Source: Streptomyces avicenniae
GTDB taxonomy: Bacteria > Actinomycetota > Actinomycetes > Streptomycetales > Streptomycetaceae
Assembly (NCBI RefSeq): GCF_000719135.1
Contig: NZ_JOEK01000001.1
Location: 806,001 to 870,000, forward strand
Direction of reading: 5' to 3'
Length of the DNA stretch: 64,000 bases
The notes below the pieces were generated by a model that was given only the letters and a program-made list of their open reading frames with translations, searched no databases and had not been told where the DNA came from. Made by a program: the position numbers and the translations under genes. Positions 53,167 to 61,862 of this stretch are shown piece after piece (the stretch's first letter is position 1; every line of letters begins with the position of its first letter).

Positions 53167-54294
53167 GTGGCGTCGAACCGGCATGCCTCTTTCGAGGACA
53201 CGCGCCAGGGCGCGCAGCAGCTCCTCGGCTCGCACGACCCCCATGACAGCCCGTACGGCGCTTACGGCACGCACCCCGACGCGACCGAACTCCCGCAGCC
53301 CGGCGTCTACTTCGGCCCCAAGGCCGACGACGACGAGCCGCGCACGGAGTGGAACCCGAGCGAGGACACCCTCCGGCCCGTCCGCGGTCGCCACCGCGTC
53401 GCCCGCAAGGGCGGCGGCACCTTCGCCCGCAGCCGCGCCGTCCTCGGCGTCGGCGTGATCGCCGCCGTGGGCGCGGGCGGCATGGCCTCGGCCGACGAGG
53501 GCTCAGGCACCGTCCCCGGCATGGACGCCGCGGCCGACAAGCTGCGTGACATCCCCGGCCAGCTCCCCGTCGTCGGCGGCCTGTTGTCCGCCGAGGAGGC
53601 CGCGCCGACCGCCGCCCCCTTCACCGAGGCGGGCGTCACCGAGGAGGACGTCGAGGCCGGGCGCACCGACGCCGGTGAGGCCCTGCGGGCCCGCATCCTC
53701 CAGCAGGCCGACCACCAGACCACCAGCGCCGACACGCAGACCGTCGATGCCGCCCTCGCCGCCGCCGAGGCCGACGCCGCCACGGAGGCCGCCGAGGCCG
53801 CCGAGGCGGAGCGTCAGGCCCTGGAGGAGCAGCGCGAGCGCGAGGAGGCCGAGCGCCGCCGCGCCGAGGAGGAGCAGCGCCGCCGCGAACTGGCCGCCAG
53901 CTACGTCCTCCCGCTGTCGGACTACCGCCTCAGCTCCAGCTTCGGCCAGGACGGCGCCATGTGGCAGTCCAACCACACCGGCCAGGACTTCGCCGCCTCC
54001 ACCGGCACCCCGGTGAAGAACATCCACACCGGCGTCGTCACCGAGGCGGCCTGGGCCGGGTCGTACGGCTACCGCGTGATCGTCCAGCTGGAGGACGGCA
54101 CCGAGATCTGGTACTGCCACCTCTCCTCGATGAGCGTCTCGGCCGGGCAGGAAGTCGTCACCACCGACCAGATCGGCCTCGTCGGCTCCACCGGCAACTC
54201 CACGGGCGCCCACCTGCACGTCGAGGTCAGGCCCGGCGGCGGCGACGCCGTTGACCCCCTGGCGTGGCTGCGTGACAAGGGCCTCACGGTCTGA
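53167..54294 (+). CDS. M23-family peptidoglycan peptidase under riboswitch control
   Basis: 375 aa from GTG with AAAGGAG 9 bases upstream. An unusual N-terminal cytosolic tail of about 80 residues precedes a hydrophobic stretch (RAVLGVGVIAAVGAGGMASA), then a linker and a long Ala/Glu/Arg coiled coil (about residues 195-245). The C-terminal LytM domain has NHTGQDFAA (HxxxD) and TGAHLHVEV (HxH), so all zinc ligands are present. It probably trims cross-links in the cell wall during growth or spore germination. The riboswitch links its level to c-di-AMP. Confidence 0.94.
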   Translation: MASNRHASFEDTRQGAQQLLGSHDPHDSPYGAYGTHPDATELPQPGVYFGPKADDDEPRTEWNPSEDTLRPVRGRHRVARKGGGTFARSRAVLGVGVIAAVGAGGMASADEGSGTVPGMDAAADKLRDIPGQLPVVGGLLSAEEAAPTAAPFTEAGVTEEDVEAGRTDAGEALRARILQQADHQTTSADTQTVDAALAAAEADAATEAAEAAEAERQALEEQREREEAERRRAEEEQRRRELAASYVLPLSDYRLSSSFGQDGAMWQSNHTGQDFAASTGTPVKNIHTGVVTEAAWAGSYGYRVIVQLEDGTEIWYCHLSSMSVSAGQEVVTTDQIGLVGSTGNSTGAHLHVEVRPGGGDAVDPLAWLRDKGLTV

Positions 54295-54315
54295 AGGACC
54301 GCGTCCCCCCGCACC

Positions 54316-54357
54316 CCGGCGGCCCTGATGACGACCCCCCGACATCAGGGCCGCCGG
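54316..54357 (+). terminator. Terminator of the M23 peptidase gene
   Basis: Perfect 15-bp inverted repeat with a 12-base loop, 21 bases after the stop. Confidence 0.8.
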
Positions 54358-54359
54358 AC

Positions 54360-54365
54360 TACGCT
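54360..54365 (+). promoter_or_regulatory. -10 element of the aldo/keto reductase gene
   Basis: TACGCT ends 8 bases before the ATG at 54374 and no ribosome binding site is present; a leaderless transcript is likely. Confidence 0.4.
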
Positions 54366-54373
54366 TGGCCGCC

Positions 54374-55324
54374 ATGACCATACCCACGCGTGCCCTCGGT
54401 GACCTGCGGGTCTCCCCGCTCTGCCTCGGCGGGAACGTCTTCGGCTGGACCGCGGACGAGGCGCAGTCGTTCGCCGTCCTCGACGGCTACGCCGACGCAG
54501 GCGGCACCTTCCTCGACACGGCGGACGTCTACTCGGCCTGGCACGACGGCAATTCGGGCGGCGAGTCGGAGACGCTCATCGGCCGCTGGCTGGCCCGCCG
54601 CGGACGGCGGGACGACGTCGTCGTCGCCACCAAGGGCGGCGGCCACCCGGAGCTGCGGGGCCTCGCCGCGTCCACGATCAAGCGCGCCGCCGAGGAGTCC
54701 CTGCGCCGCCTCGGCACCGACCACATCGACCTGTACTACACGCACTTCGACGACGAGACGGTCGAGGTCTCCGAGATCATGACCGCGCTGGACGACCTGG
54801 TCCGCGCCGGGAAGGTCCGCGCCCTCGGCGCCTCCAACCTCTCGCCCGCCCGCCTGGAGGCGTCCCTCGCCTTCGCCGCCCGCGAGGGCACCACCCCGTA
54901 CGTCGCCCTCCAGCCGAAGTACAACCTCGTCTCGCGCGACACGTACGAGGGCGAACTCGCCGCCGTCGCCGCCCATCACGGGCTCGGGGCGCTGCCCTAC
55001 TCCGGCCTCGCCTCCGGCTTCCTCACCGGCAAGTACCGGGCCGACACGACGATCGACAGCCCCCGCGCGCCCGTCGCGGCGGGACACCTCGCCACCGAGC
55101 GGGGGCGGCGCGTCCTGGCCGCGGTCGAGACGGTCGCGGACGCGCACGGCGTGCCGATGGCGAGCGTCGCCCTGGCCTGGCTCGCGGCCCGCCCGACCGT
55201 CACGGCCCCGATCGCCAGCGCCCGCACCACCGACCAACTGCCCGCGCTCCTCGCCGCGGCGACGCTGACCCTGACCGACGCGGACCTGACGACCCTCACC
55301 GAAGCCTCGGACACGGCGGCCTGA
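54374..55324 (+). CDS. Aldo/keto reductase
   Basis: 316 aa from ATG at 54374. (Beta/alpha)8 reductase using NADPH. Catalytic residues are visible: Asp and Tyr in FLDTADVYSAWHDG, Lys in VVVATKGGGHPEL, His in DLYYTHFDD. The C-terminal cofactor segment is TAPIASARTTDQLPALLAA. Of the YajO/Tas-like AKR group. The physiological substrate is unknown. It stands alone between the M23 gene and the convergent SRA nuclease gene. Confidence 0.93.
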   Translation: MTIPTRALGDLRVSPLCLGGNVFGWTADEAQSFAVLDGYADAGGTFLDTADVYSAWHDGNSGGESETLIGRWLARRGRRDDVVVATKGGGHPELRGLAASTIKRAAEESLRRLGTDHIDLYYTHFDDETVEVSEIMTALDDLVRAGKVRALGASNLSPARLEASLAFAAREGTTPYVALQPKYNLVSRDTYEGELAAVAAHHGLGALPYSGLASGFLTGKYRADTTIDSPRAPVAAGHLATERGRRVLAAVETVADAHGVPMASVALAWLAARPTVTAPIASARTTDQLPALLAAATLTLTDADLTTLTEASDTAA

Positions 55325-55348
55325 AGGGTCTCTTCTTGCGCCAGGCCC

Positions 55349-56287
55349 TTACACGCCTGCTGAGCCGTACGTGCCCTCGCTGCCGAGGGGGAACGGGCTC
55401 TTTGCGACGAACGCATTGCCCTCCGGCCACATGGCGGCGATGTGAATGGCCGCGCAGAGATCGAGGAGGTCTTTGCGCGGCTGCTCGGGCAACAAAATGG
55501 CACAGTCGGGGGATGGTGTGAGGAAACGCCGGTAGTCCAGGAGCTGGCCGATCGCCATTCTTATGGCGTCACGCGTCACGCTGCCCTTTGCCTCGACAAG
55601 GACATTGTCGGTCTTATCGAAGAGGTCGGTTCGGAGAGCCGAGAGCTCGCCAGCGGGAATGATGCGATTGCGTAGGACTTCATGGCCTGCCGCCTCCAGA
55701 TAAGCCCCCAGGCGCTGCACGAGTTCGCTTTCGCGGCGCTGGGCGACGTAAGGCTCCTTTGTTGCAGGGTTGATCGTGCTGGACGGCGTTTTATGCTGCT
55801 CAAGTGGCGCGTACTCGACGCGTAGTTCGGGCGAGTCTTCGAAGGACGTCTTGCTGGAGAAGGGCGCCGTCTCGCCAAGGGGCCGCAGTCGGAAGATGAT
55901 CATCTTCCTGAGCTCCTTGTTGCGGTCAAGTGCATCTACTTCGCGCCACGGGCCAACTTCGGTGAGGACGAACTCGCCCACATGCTCAACAATGGTGGGC
56001 TTTACCGTGCGGAACAGATGGAGTGGCCGGCCGCTCTTCGCGTGGGTGAGTACAGCCCGATTTCCTCGCTTCATGACTTGGTCGCCCGTTTGGCCTTCGC
56101 CGCTGTAGTAGAACAGCCCGTCGAGTCCCCAGCCATCCTCATACCCGTTCTCTTCGCCGCCTTCAGGATCGGTGAAGAGGAGAATCGGCCCTCCCTTGGT
56201 GGGGGCGATGCCCGATTGGGAATTTCCGCCGAGTTGCTGATGTACCTCTCGCCTGCTCAGCTGCTTACCCACTGGAATGCTTATCAT
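55349..56287 (-). CDS. Putative type IV (modification-dependent) restriction enzyme: SRA-like + PD-(D/E)XK
   Basis: 312 aa from ATG at 56287, with GGAGGGGG 8 bases upstream; a TTG at 56305 overlaps that site. The N-terminal half resembles an SRA (YDG) base-flipping domain: GYEDGWGLDGLFYYSGEGQT (49-68), then GDQVMKRGNRAVLTHAKSGR and LHLFR. The C-terminal half has a PD-(D/E)XK core: Asp221, then VEAKG (Glu232, Lys234) and RMAIGQLLDYRRF. SRA domains read 5-methylcytosine; fused to a nuclease they cut modified DNA. GC is clearly lower than on either side, indicating recent acquisition. No methylase is adjacent. Confidence 0.8.
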   Translation of the reverse strand: MISIPVGKQLSRREVHQQLGGNSQSGIAPTKGGPILLFTDPEGGEENGYEDGWGLDGLFYYSGEGQTGDQVMKRGNRAVLTHAKSGRPLHLFRTVKPTIVEHVGEFVLTEVGPWREVDALDRNKELRKMIIFRLRPLGETAPFSSKTSFEDSPELRVEYAPLEQHKTPSSTINPATKEPYVAQRRESELVQRLGAYLEAAGHEVLRNRIIPAGELSALRTDLFDKTDNVLVEAKGSVTRDAIRMAIGQLLDYRRFLTPSPDCAILLPEQPRKDLLDLCAAIHIAAMWPEGNAFVAKSPFPLGSEGTYGSAGV

Positions 56288-56351
56288 CGCGTGCGCCCCC
56301 TCCAAGCCAGTGCAGGGGAGAAACTGTACGGAGCCGGGGGAGCGGATGTCA

Positions 56352-56924
56352 TCACCCTGCCGCGCGGGTCAGGAGGGTCAGGGTCGTGCCCGTCGCTATC
56401 GCCAGCGACGTCCCGGCCGGGGAGAAGCCCGCCGCCCGCAGGTCGGCGTGCGCCGTGCGGTGGATCAGCCACCAGTCGCCGCCCGCCGGCCCGTGGCACA
56501 GGCCGCCGTCGCGCGAGAGGAGGACGCGGTGGTGCGGCCAGTCCGGCGCGACGACGTCCACCGTCCAGCCGTCGCCCGTCGTCATGTGCAGCCCGCCGCC
56601 GTAGACGCCCGCGATGCGGACCGGGTTGCCGGTCAGCGGGCCGAGGCCGGGGCAGGTGAGGTGGGGTCCGGCCGGTTCGCTGACGTCCGGGTCGGGGTCG
56701 CGGTCGCGCGCGAGCAGCGCGCCGGTCGCCGCGTCGATGACGCCGTGCCCCGTCAGGGAGACGACCATCAGCAGCTCCCGCCCGGTGTCCGGCTCGGTGG
56801 CGAAGCCGACGCCGAGCAGCCCGCCGATCGCCATGGCCAGGACCTGGCGCCACGGCCGCGGCGCGGGGGAGACGGGGGCCGCGAGGAAGCGTTCGCGGAG
56901 CTGCTGCTGGTGTTCGGTGAACAT
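56352..56924 (-). CDS. Hypothetical WD-like/beta-rich protein
   Basis: 190 aa from ATG. N-terminal amphipathic helix EHQQQLRERFLAAP, then repeated beta strands with Asp and Trp (GDGWTVDVVAPDWP, GGDWWLIHRTAHADL, GTSLAIATGTTLTLL), suggesting three or four blades of a small beta-propeller-like fold. No signal peptide. Composition returns to the high GC of the chromosome. Function not recognised. Confidence 0.65.
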   Translation of the reverse strand: MFTEHQQQLRERFLAAPVSPAPRPWRQVLAMAIGGLLGVGFATEPDTGRELLMVVSLTGHGVIDAATGALLARDRDPDPDVSEPAGPHLTCPGLGPLTGNPVRIAGVYGGGLHMTTGDGWTVDVVAPDWPHHRVLLSRDGGLCHGPAGGDWWLIHRTAHADLRAAGFSPAGTSLAIATGTTLTLLTRAAG

Positions 56925-57062
56925 GACACCGTCCTACGACGAAGCGCGAGGCGTGCAGGAGACGTTACGGACCGTGCGCTCCGAGCGCTAGACAGGGAAC
57001 GTTCACCTGTCCGGTGCTCACGGGTCACGTGGACCACCCCCGCGCCGGGGCACTCTCGGATC

Positions 57063-58250
57063 ATGAAGTTCAGACTGCGGCCCGGCAGCGTCGCGCGCGC
57101 CGAGGATCTGTTCACCGCATGTGTACGGGAGTGCGCCGCGTACGTGGCCGCCGGGGACGGCGACCCCGCGCTCGTCACGGCCGTCGGCGCGCTCGTCGTC
57201 GAGCACTCCGCCCACGAGCCCTCCGCCGAGCGCGCCTTCGACGCGCTCCTGCGGACCGGTCAACTCGCGCTCGACGCAGGGGAGATACGGCTCGCCCGGC
57301 GCATCGCCGACTCCGCCGTGGCCCTGCGCAGCCGCTCCAAGGGCGCCTGGCGCCTGCGTGGGGGTGCGCTGGAGGCGGACGGACGTGAGAGCGAGGCCGT
57401 GGAGGCGTACGAGCGCTACCAGTCGCTCGCCGCGGGCGGCACCGACGACGTCGCGCGCCGTGTGGCCGTTCTGCGTGCCAAGCACGCCGCCCTCCTCGCC
57501 GCCGACGGCGTCGCGCCCGGTGCCCGCCTGCGCGAGCGTCCGCGCGAGGAGGTCCGCGCCGTCCTCACCGAGGAGATGGAACGCCGCCTCGCCTCCCACG
57601 GCGCCGCCGATCCCGGCACCCGGGTGCTCGCCGAGGCGTTCGGCACGTACAGCCGCCTCGCCGTGGACGGCGCGATGGCCGACCCGCTGCTCGGCGGCGC
57701 CACGCCGCTCGGCGTGGGCGATCTGCGCGGCCAGGTCGAGGGGCGTACAGTCTGCGTCGTCGCGAACGGCGAGGCCGTCGCGGAGAGCGGGCTCGGCGGG
57801 GAGATCGACGGGTACGACGTCGTGGTGCGCGTGGACTCCTTCCGCCCGCACGCGCCCGGCACCGGCGAACGCGCCGACGTCCACGCCGTCTCGCACCGCA
57901 GCGGCGGCCCCGGCTGGCGACGGAGCGTGACGACGCGCCTGGTGTTCGGCGAGAAGCCGTCCGAGTGGCGCGCCGCCGTCCGCGAGCGGCTGGTGCCCGG
58001 CGCGCAGCGCTGGGTCGGCGACCGTACGCTGGCCCGCCCGCTGCGCGACCCGGCGCTCATCGGCGAGGCGCGCTGGGCGGCGGACGCGAGCACCGCGTTC
58101 ACCGTCGCGCGGCTGCTGGACTTCCTGGACGTCAGCGAGCGCGTCGATCTGGTCGGGTTCGGCCTGCCGGGGCAGCTGCGCGAGGAGGAGCGGCAGTGGG
58201 TGCAGGCGCACGCCCGGCGGACCGACGGCCTGCGGATCGTGCTGCGCTGA
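57063..58250 (+). CDS. TPR-like protein with GT29 (sialyltransferase)-like domain
   Basis: 395 aa from ATG. The first 180 residues are helical, with TPR-like stretches (ALDAGEIRLARRIADSAVAL, RLRGGALEADGRESEAVEAY). The C-terminal 180 residues resemble family-29 glycosyltransferases: TVCVVANGEAVAESGLGGEIDGYDVVVRVDSF corresponds to the large sialylmotif (VGNSG..L...GEEID.HDVVIR), followed by ADVHAVSHRSGGPGWRR. A bacterial relative of sialyltransferases acting on an unknown acceptor is plausible; the match is by pattern only. Its 3' end overlaps the convergent PrsW gene by 119 bases. Confidence 0.7.
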   Translation: MKFRLRPGSVARAEDLFTACVRECAAYVAAGDGDPALVTAVGALVVEHSAHEPSAERAFDALLRTGQLALDAGEIRLARRIADSAVALRSRSKGAWRLRGGALEADGRESEAVEAYERYQSLAAGGTDDVARRVAVLRAKHAALLAADGVAPGARLRERPREEVRAVLTEEMERRLASHGAADPGTRVLAEAFGTYSRLAVDGAMADPLLGGATPLGVGDLRGQVEGRTVCVVANGEAVAESGLGGEIDGYDVVVRVDSFRPHAPGTGERADVHAVSHRSGGPGWRRSVTTRLVFGEKPSEWRAAVRERLVPGAQRWVGDRTLARPLRDPALIGEARWAADASTAFTVARLLDFLDVSERVDLVGFGLPGQLREEERQWVQAHARRTDGLRIVLR

Positions 58251-59400
58251 GGATGGTCGCCGCGGCCACGTCGCGGTGGCGCCACATGCGGGCGAGGAGG
58301 TCGCGTTCGTGGGCCGGGAAGTCGTCGCCCGCGACGCCCTGGTCGGCGCGTTCGCGCAGCAGCGCGAGGGACGTGGCGGCGGCCTGGTAGTCGGCGACGG
58401 CGCGCGCGCCCGCCGCGCCGTGCCGCCGCCGCGCGAGCCGCCGGGAGGCGCCGCGCGCCTGGAGCGAGCCGAGCGCGTCGGGCTCGCCGTCGCTGAGCCA
58501 GCCCGCCTCCGTGTAGACGGGCAGGGTGCGGCGGACGCTGCGCAGCTGCCGCCGTCGTTCGCGCAGGGCCCAGCGGCTCAGCAGCGCGAAGACCGGCAGC
58601 ATCACGAGGACGTAGACCGCCGCGAAGCCGAAGAACGACAGGGCGGTGGAGGCGTTCCACACCGAGTGCAGCGCGATGGCGGCGGCGAGGCCGAGCACCG
58701 GCAGGCCGCGGCGCCAGCGGCGTGCCTCGGGCGGCAGGGTGGCGGCGAGGCCGATGGCGGCGCCGGTCAGCGCGGTGAACACCGGGTGCGCGAAGGGCGC
58801 GACGAGGATGCGGACGACGAACGTCACCACTGCCGTGGAGTTGATCATGCCCGCCGTCCCCGCCATGCGGTCCTGCGTGACGGCGCTGCCGAGGTAGAGG
58901 ACGTTCTCGGTGAACGCGAAGCCCGTCGCGGACAGCCCGGCCGTCACGAGCCCCGCGAGCACGCCGTGGAAGACGACAGGACGGTAGAGGAAGAGCAGCA
59001 GCACCACAGCGCCCTTCCCCACCTCCTCCACCACGGGCGCCAGGAGGACGATGCGCAGCATGTCGTCGTGCGCGGGCGTGACGGTGTCGGATGCGCCCGT
59101 TATCCAGCGCAGCAGCACCCCGTTCATCACGAGGGCGAGGAACGTCGCCGCGCACGCGCCCCAGACGAACGCGAAGAGGAGGGCGCGCGTCGGCTTGGGC
59201 GCCACCGCGTCGAGCCGCGCGAAGATCAGGGCGATGAACGGCAGCGGCAGCAGGGCCAGCCCCACGCCGGACGCGAATCCCTCGGCGCCCGCTTCGTGCC
59301 GGATCACCAGGGCGACGATCAGCGCGCACCCGGCCAGTGGGCCCCAGATGAGCACGGGGGACGGTGAGAACGCGGGGCGTGGGGCGAGCGCGTGGGGCAC
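58132..59400 (-). CDS. PrsW-family intramembrane metalloprotease
   Basis: 422 aa from GTG at 59400. Seven to eight hydrophobic segments and the three family motifs: VVEEVGKGAVV (EExxK), GFAFTENVLYL (FxxxEN) and FAHPVFTALTG / LHSVWNAST (His metal ligands). PrsW proteases cut membrane proteins such as anti-sigma factors. The last ~40 residues (SAGRRSAGRAPAPTAAPPRA) are low-complexity and antisense to the 3' end of the neighbouring gene, suggesting that an earlier stop codon was lost. Confidence 0.9.
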   Translation of the reverse strand: MPHALAPRPAFSPSPVLIWGPLAGCALIVALVIRHEAGAEGFASGVGLALLPLPFIALIFARLDAVAPKPTRALLFAFVWGACAATFLALVMNGVLLRWITGASDTVTPAHDDMLRIVLLAPVVEEVGKGAVVLLLFLYRPVVFHGVLAGLVTAGLSATGFAFTENVLYLGSAVTQDRMAGTAGMINSTAVVTFVVRILVAPFAHPVFTALTGAAIGLAATLPPEARRWRRGLPVLGLAAAIALHSVWNASTALSFFGFAAVYVLVMLPVFALLSRWALRERRRQLRSVRRTLPVYTEAGWLSDGEPDALGSLQARGASRRLARRRHGAAGARAVADYQAAATSLALLRERADQGVAGDDFPAHERDLLARMWRHRDVAAATILSAARSAGRRSAGRAPAPTAAPPRAAAPAGRTRPDRRAR

Positions 59401-59474
59401 CCGCCCGACTCTACGGGCTCCCCGGCCGCCCGGCACAGTGCGGGCCCGGGGGGTGACGCCGTGTGGTGGGCGCG

Positions 59475-60239
59475 TCAGGCGGTGCGGCGGAAGAGCAGAT
59501 CGCGGACGACGTGACCCTTCGCCAGCCCCTGCCGTTCGAACCGCGTCGCCGGTCTGCCCGCGGCGCGTTCCGGCGCCCAGCCGCCGTCGGGGGCGGTGTT
59601 GACGAACGACCGACTCGCCGTCAGCACGTCGAGCATCCAGGCGGCGTACGGCTCCCAGTCGGTGGCGCAGTGCAGCAGGGCGCCCGGTGCCATGCGCGAG
59701 GCGGCCAGCTCCACGAACTCGTCCTGCACGATGCGGCGTTTGTGGTGACGGGTCTTCGGCCAGGGGTCGGGGAAGAACACCCGTACCCCGGCGAGCGCGC
59801 CCGGCGGGATCATCTCGCGCAGGAGGATGAGGGCGTCGCCGTTGGCCACGCGTACGTTGGTCAGGCCGCGCTCGTCGGCGAGGCGCAGCAGGTTGCCCTG
59901 GCCGGGGGTGTGGACGTCGCAGGCGAGCACGCCGGTGCCGGGGTCGGCGGCGGCCATGGCTGCGGTCGCCTCGCCCATGCCGAAGCCGATCTCCAGGACG
60001 ACGGGCAGGCCGTCGAAGAGGGCGCCGAGGTCGAGGGGGGCGCGGCCGTCCACCTCCAGGCCCCAGCGGGGCCACAGCCGCAGGAGCGCGTCGCGCTGGG
60101 CGGCGGTGACGCGGCTGCGGCGCGGCTGGAAGCTGCGGATGCGGCGGTCGAAGCGGTCCCCGGCCGGGTCGGCGGCGGGGCCCGCGCCTGGCGGGAACAT
60201 CGTTCCGGGGATGCCGGAACCGTCGGGGTGCTCGGTCAC
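59475..60239 (-). CDS. trmB: tRNA (guanine46-N7)-methyltransferase
   Basis: 254 aa from GTG at 60239. SAM-binding motif VVLEIGFGMGEATAAMA, the NGDALILL strand, and the catalytic/tRNA-binding FFPDPWPKTRHHKRRI. It methylates G46 in the variable loop of tRNAs. The N-terminal 45 residues before FDRRIRSFQPRRSR are a variable extension. From memory this is SCO4111 in S. coelicolor. Confidence 0.95.
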   Translation of the reverse strand: MTEHPDGSGIPGTMFPPGAGPAADPAGDRFDRRIRSFQPRRSRVTAAQRDALLRLWPRWGLEVDGRAPLDLGALFDGLPVVLEIGFGMGEATAAMAAADPGTGVLACDVHTPGQGNLLRLADERGLTNVRVANGDALILLREMIPPGALAGVRVFFPDPWPKTRHHKRRIVQDEFVELAASRMAPGALLHCATDWEPYAAWMLDVLTASRSFVNTAPDGGWAPERAAGRPATRFERQGLAKGHVVRDLLFRRTA

Positions 60240-60515
60240 AATGCGTCCGATTTTACGGTCGTCGGCGTGCGCCGGGCGCGTCGCGTGCGGTCGGTACGGG
60301 GCGGGCGCGTGGTGGTGCGGCTGACGTGGTGTCATGGGCGCATCGCACGTGCGGAATCCGTGCGGGACCGGGGAACCAGGACGACACCCTGGTTCGTCGG
60401 ATGATATGACGTGCAGAGGGCACACGCCGGGCCACACCCGGCGGGACGGCCACCGAACGGTGGCCCGAGTGGACGCCGTACCGCCACGGACGGCGCACGG
60501 GAGAGGACGCGAGGC

Positions 60516-61856
60516 ATGTCGGACGGCGATGGCCGCATCGGGCTCGTGGCCACGGTCGGCGTACTCCTGTTCGGTCTCCTGACCGTCGCGGTCGTCTTCT
60601 TCACCCGCGAGGACGCCACCGCCGACGAGGAGGAGGCCCGCGCGCTCGTCGCCGAGGCGGAGGCCGAGGCCACCAGCACCGAGGCCGCCCCGCCCGCCGC
60701 GCTCGGCCGGATCTGGCAGACGCCCGCCGTCCCGTCGGGCGAGGACGACGGCGGGGCCGATGGGCCGTCCACCGACACCGGCGACCCCGCGCCCCCGATC
60801 CGCCTGTGGGTCCACGACAACGCCCTCGCCACCGTCGCCCCCTCGGGCGTCACCGGCTACGGCACGCTCGACGGCACCGCGCTGTGGACCGCGCCGCCGC
60901 CGCCGGAGGCCGGTCCCCTGTGCGCGGCGGGCCAGGGCGTGAACGGCTCGGGGCTCGGCGCGGTCCTCCACACGGCCACGGGCGGCGGCTGCTCGCTCCT
61001 CAGCGTCATCGACATCGACACCGGCACCACGGTGTGGACCGCCGACCTGACCGACCCCGACGCGCCGCCCGCCGACCCGGCCGGGGTGACCGTCACGACC
61101 GGGGACGCGACCGTCACCGTCAACCTCGACGCCGCGGGCACCCCCACCGCCTTCCACCGGTTCGACGCCCCCACAGGCGACCCCCTGCCCCCGCCCGCCC
61201 CGCCGCAGGACGAGCCGCTCTGCCCGGACGCCGCCGAACCCCAGGCCATCCGCCACGCGGGCTCCCGCATCGTCGAGCTGACCCGCTGCGTCGGCACCGA
61301 CGACCTGCTGCTCAACGCCTACGTCACGGACACGGGCGAACTGGAGTGGACCCACCCGGCGGACGACCCCGCGTTCGCCTTCTCGGGGCTCGCCGCCGGT
61401 GACCCCGTCGTCCTGCGCCAGGGCCGCCAGCTCGTGGCCTACGCCGAGACGGGCGACGAGCTGTGGCGCATGCCCGAGCCGGTCGCGTCCCACGTCACGG
61501 GCACCGTCCTGTGCGTCCAGGACGGCCCGGCCGCCGCCGGGCTGCTCCCGCTCGCCGGGTACGACCTGGCCACCGGCCGCCGCCTGTGGAGCGAGGAGGC
61601 CGAGCCGGGCACCCAGCTCTTCGGCGAGGACGACACGGGCGCGCTGCTCACCGGCCGCGTCACCGGCGACGCGCTGTGGCTCGAATCCCGCGACCCCGCC
61701 ACCGGCGAGATCACCACGGGCCCCGTCGCCGAACTCCCGGGGCGCCGCCTCCACGACGGCCTGGTCCTGGCCTACGACGAGTACCAGCTGTACGTCATGG
61801 CGTCCGTCGAGACCGACGAGGGCCCGGCGCTGCGCCTGCGCGCCTACGAGCGCTGA
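60516..61856 (+). CDS. Membrane-anchored PQQ-like beta-propeller protein
   Basis: 446 aa from ATG after GAGAGGACGCGAGG. One N-terminal helix (IGLVATVGVLLFGLLTVAVVFF) anchors the protein, followed by an acidic helical linker and a beta-propeller with repeated blades: ALATVAPSGVTGYGTLDGTALWTA, VIDIDTGTTVWTADL, ELEWTHPADD, QLVAYAETGDELWRM, DLATGRRLWSEEAEPG. The D-T-G-x-x-x-W pattern is that of PQQ-type blades, but no PQQ-binding residues are evident. Probably an extracellular binding or scaffolding protein. Confidence 0.85.
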   Translation: MSDGDGRIGLVATVGVLLFGLLTVAVVFFTREDATADEEEARALVAEAEAEATSTEAAPPAALGRIWQTPAVPSGEDDGGADGPSTDTGDPAPPIRLWVHDNALATVAPSGVTGYGTLDGTALWTAPPPPEAGPLCAAGQGVNGSGLGAVLHTATGGGCSLLSVIDIDTGTTVWTADLTDPDAPPADPAGVTVTTGDATVTVNLDAAGTPTAFHRFDAPTGDPLPPPAPPQDEPLCPDAAEPQAIRHAGSRIVELTRCVGTDDLLLNAYVTDTGELEWTHPADDPAFAFSGLAAGDPVVLRQGRQLVAYAETGDELWRMPEPVASHVTGTVLCVQDGPAAAGLLPLAGYDLATGRRLWSEEAEPGTQLFGEDDTGALLTGRVTGDALWLESRDPATGEITTGPVAELPGRRLHDGLVLAYDEYQLYVMASVETDEGPALRLRAYER

Positions 61857-61862
61857 CCGCCG

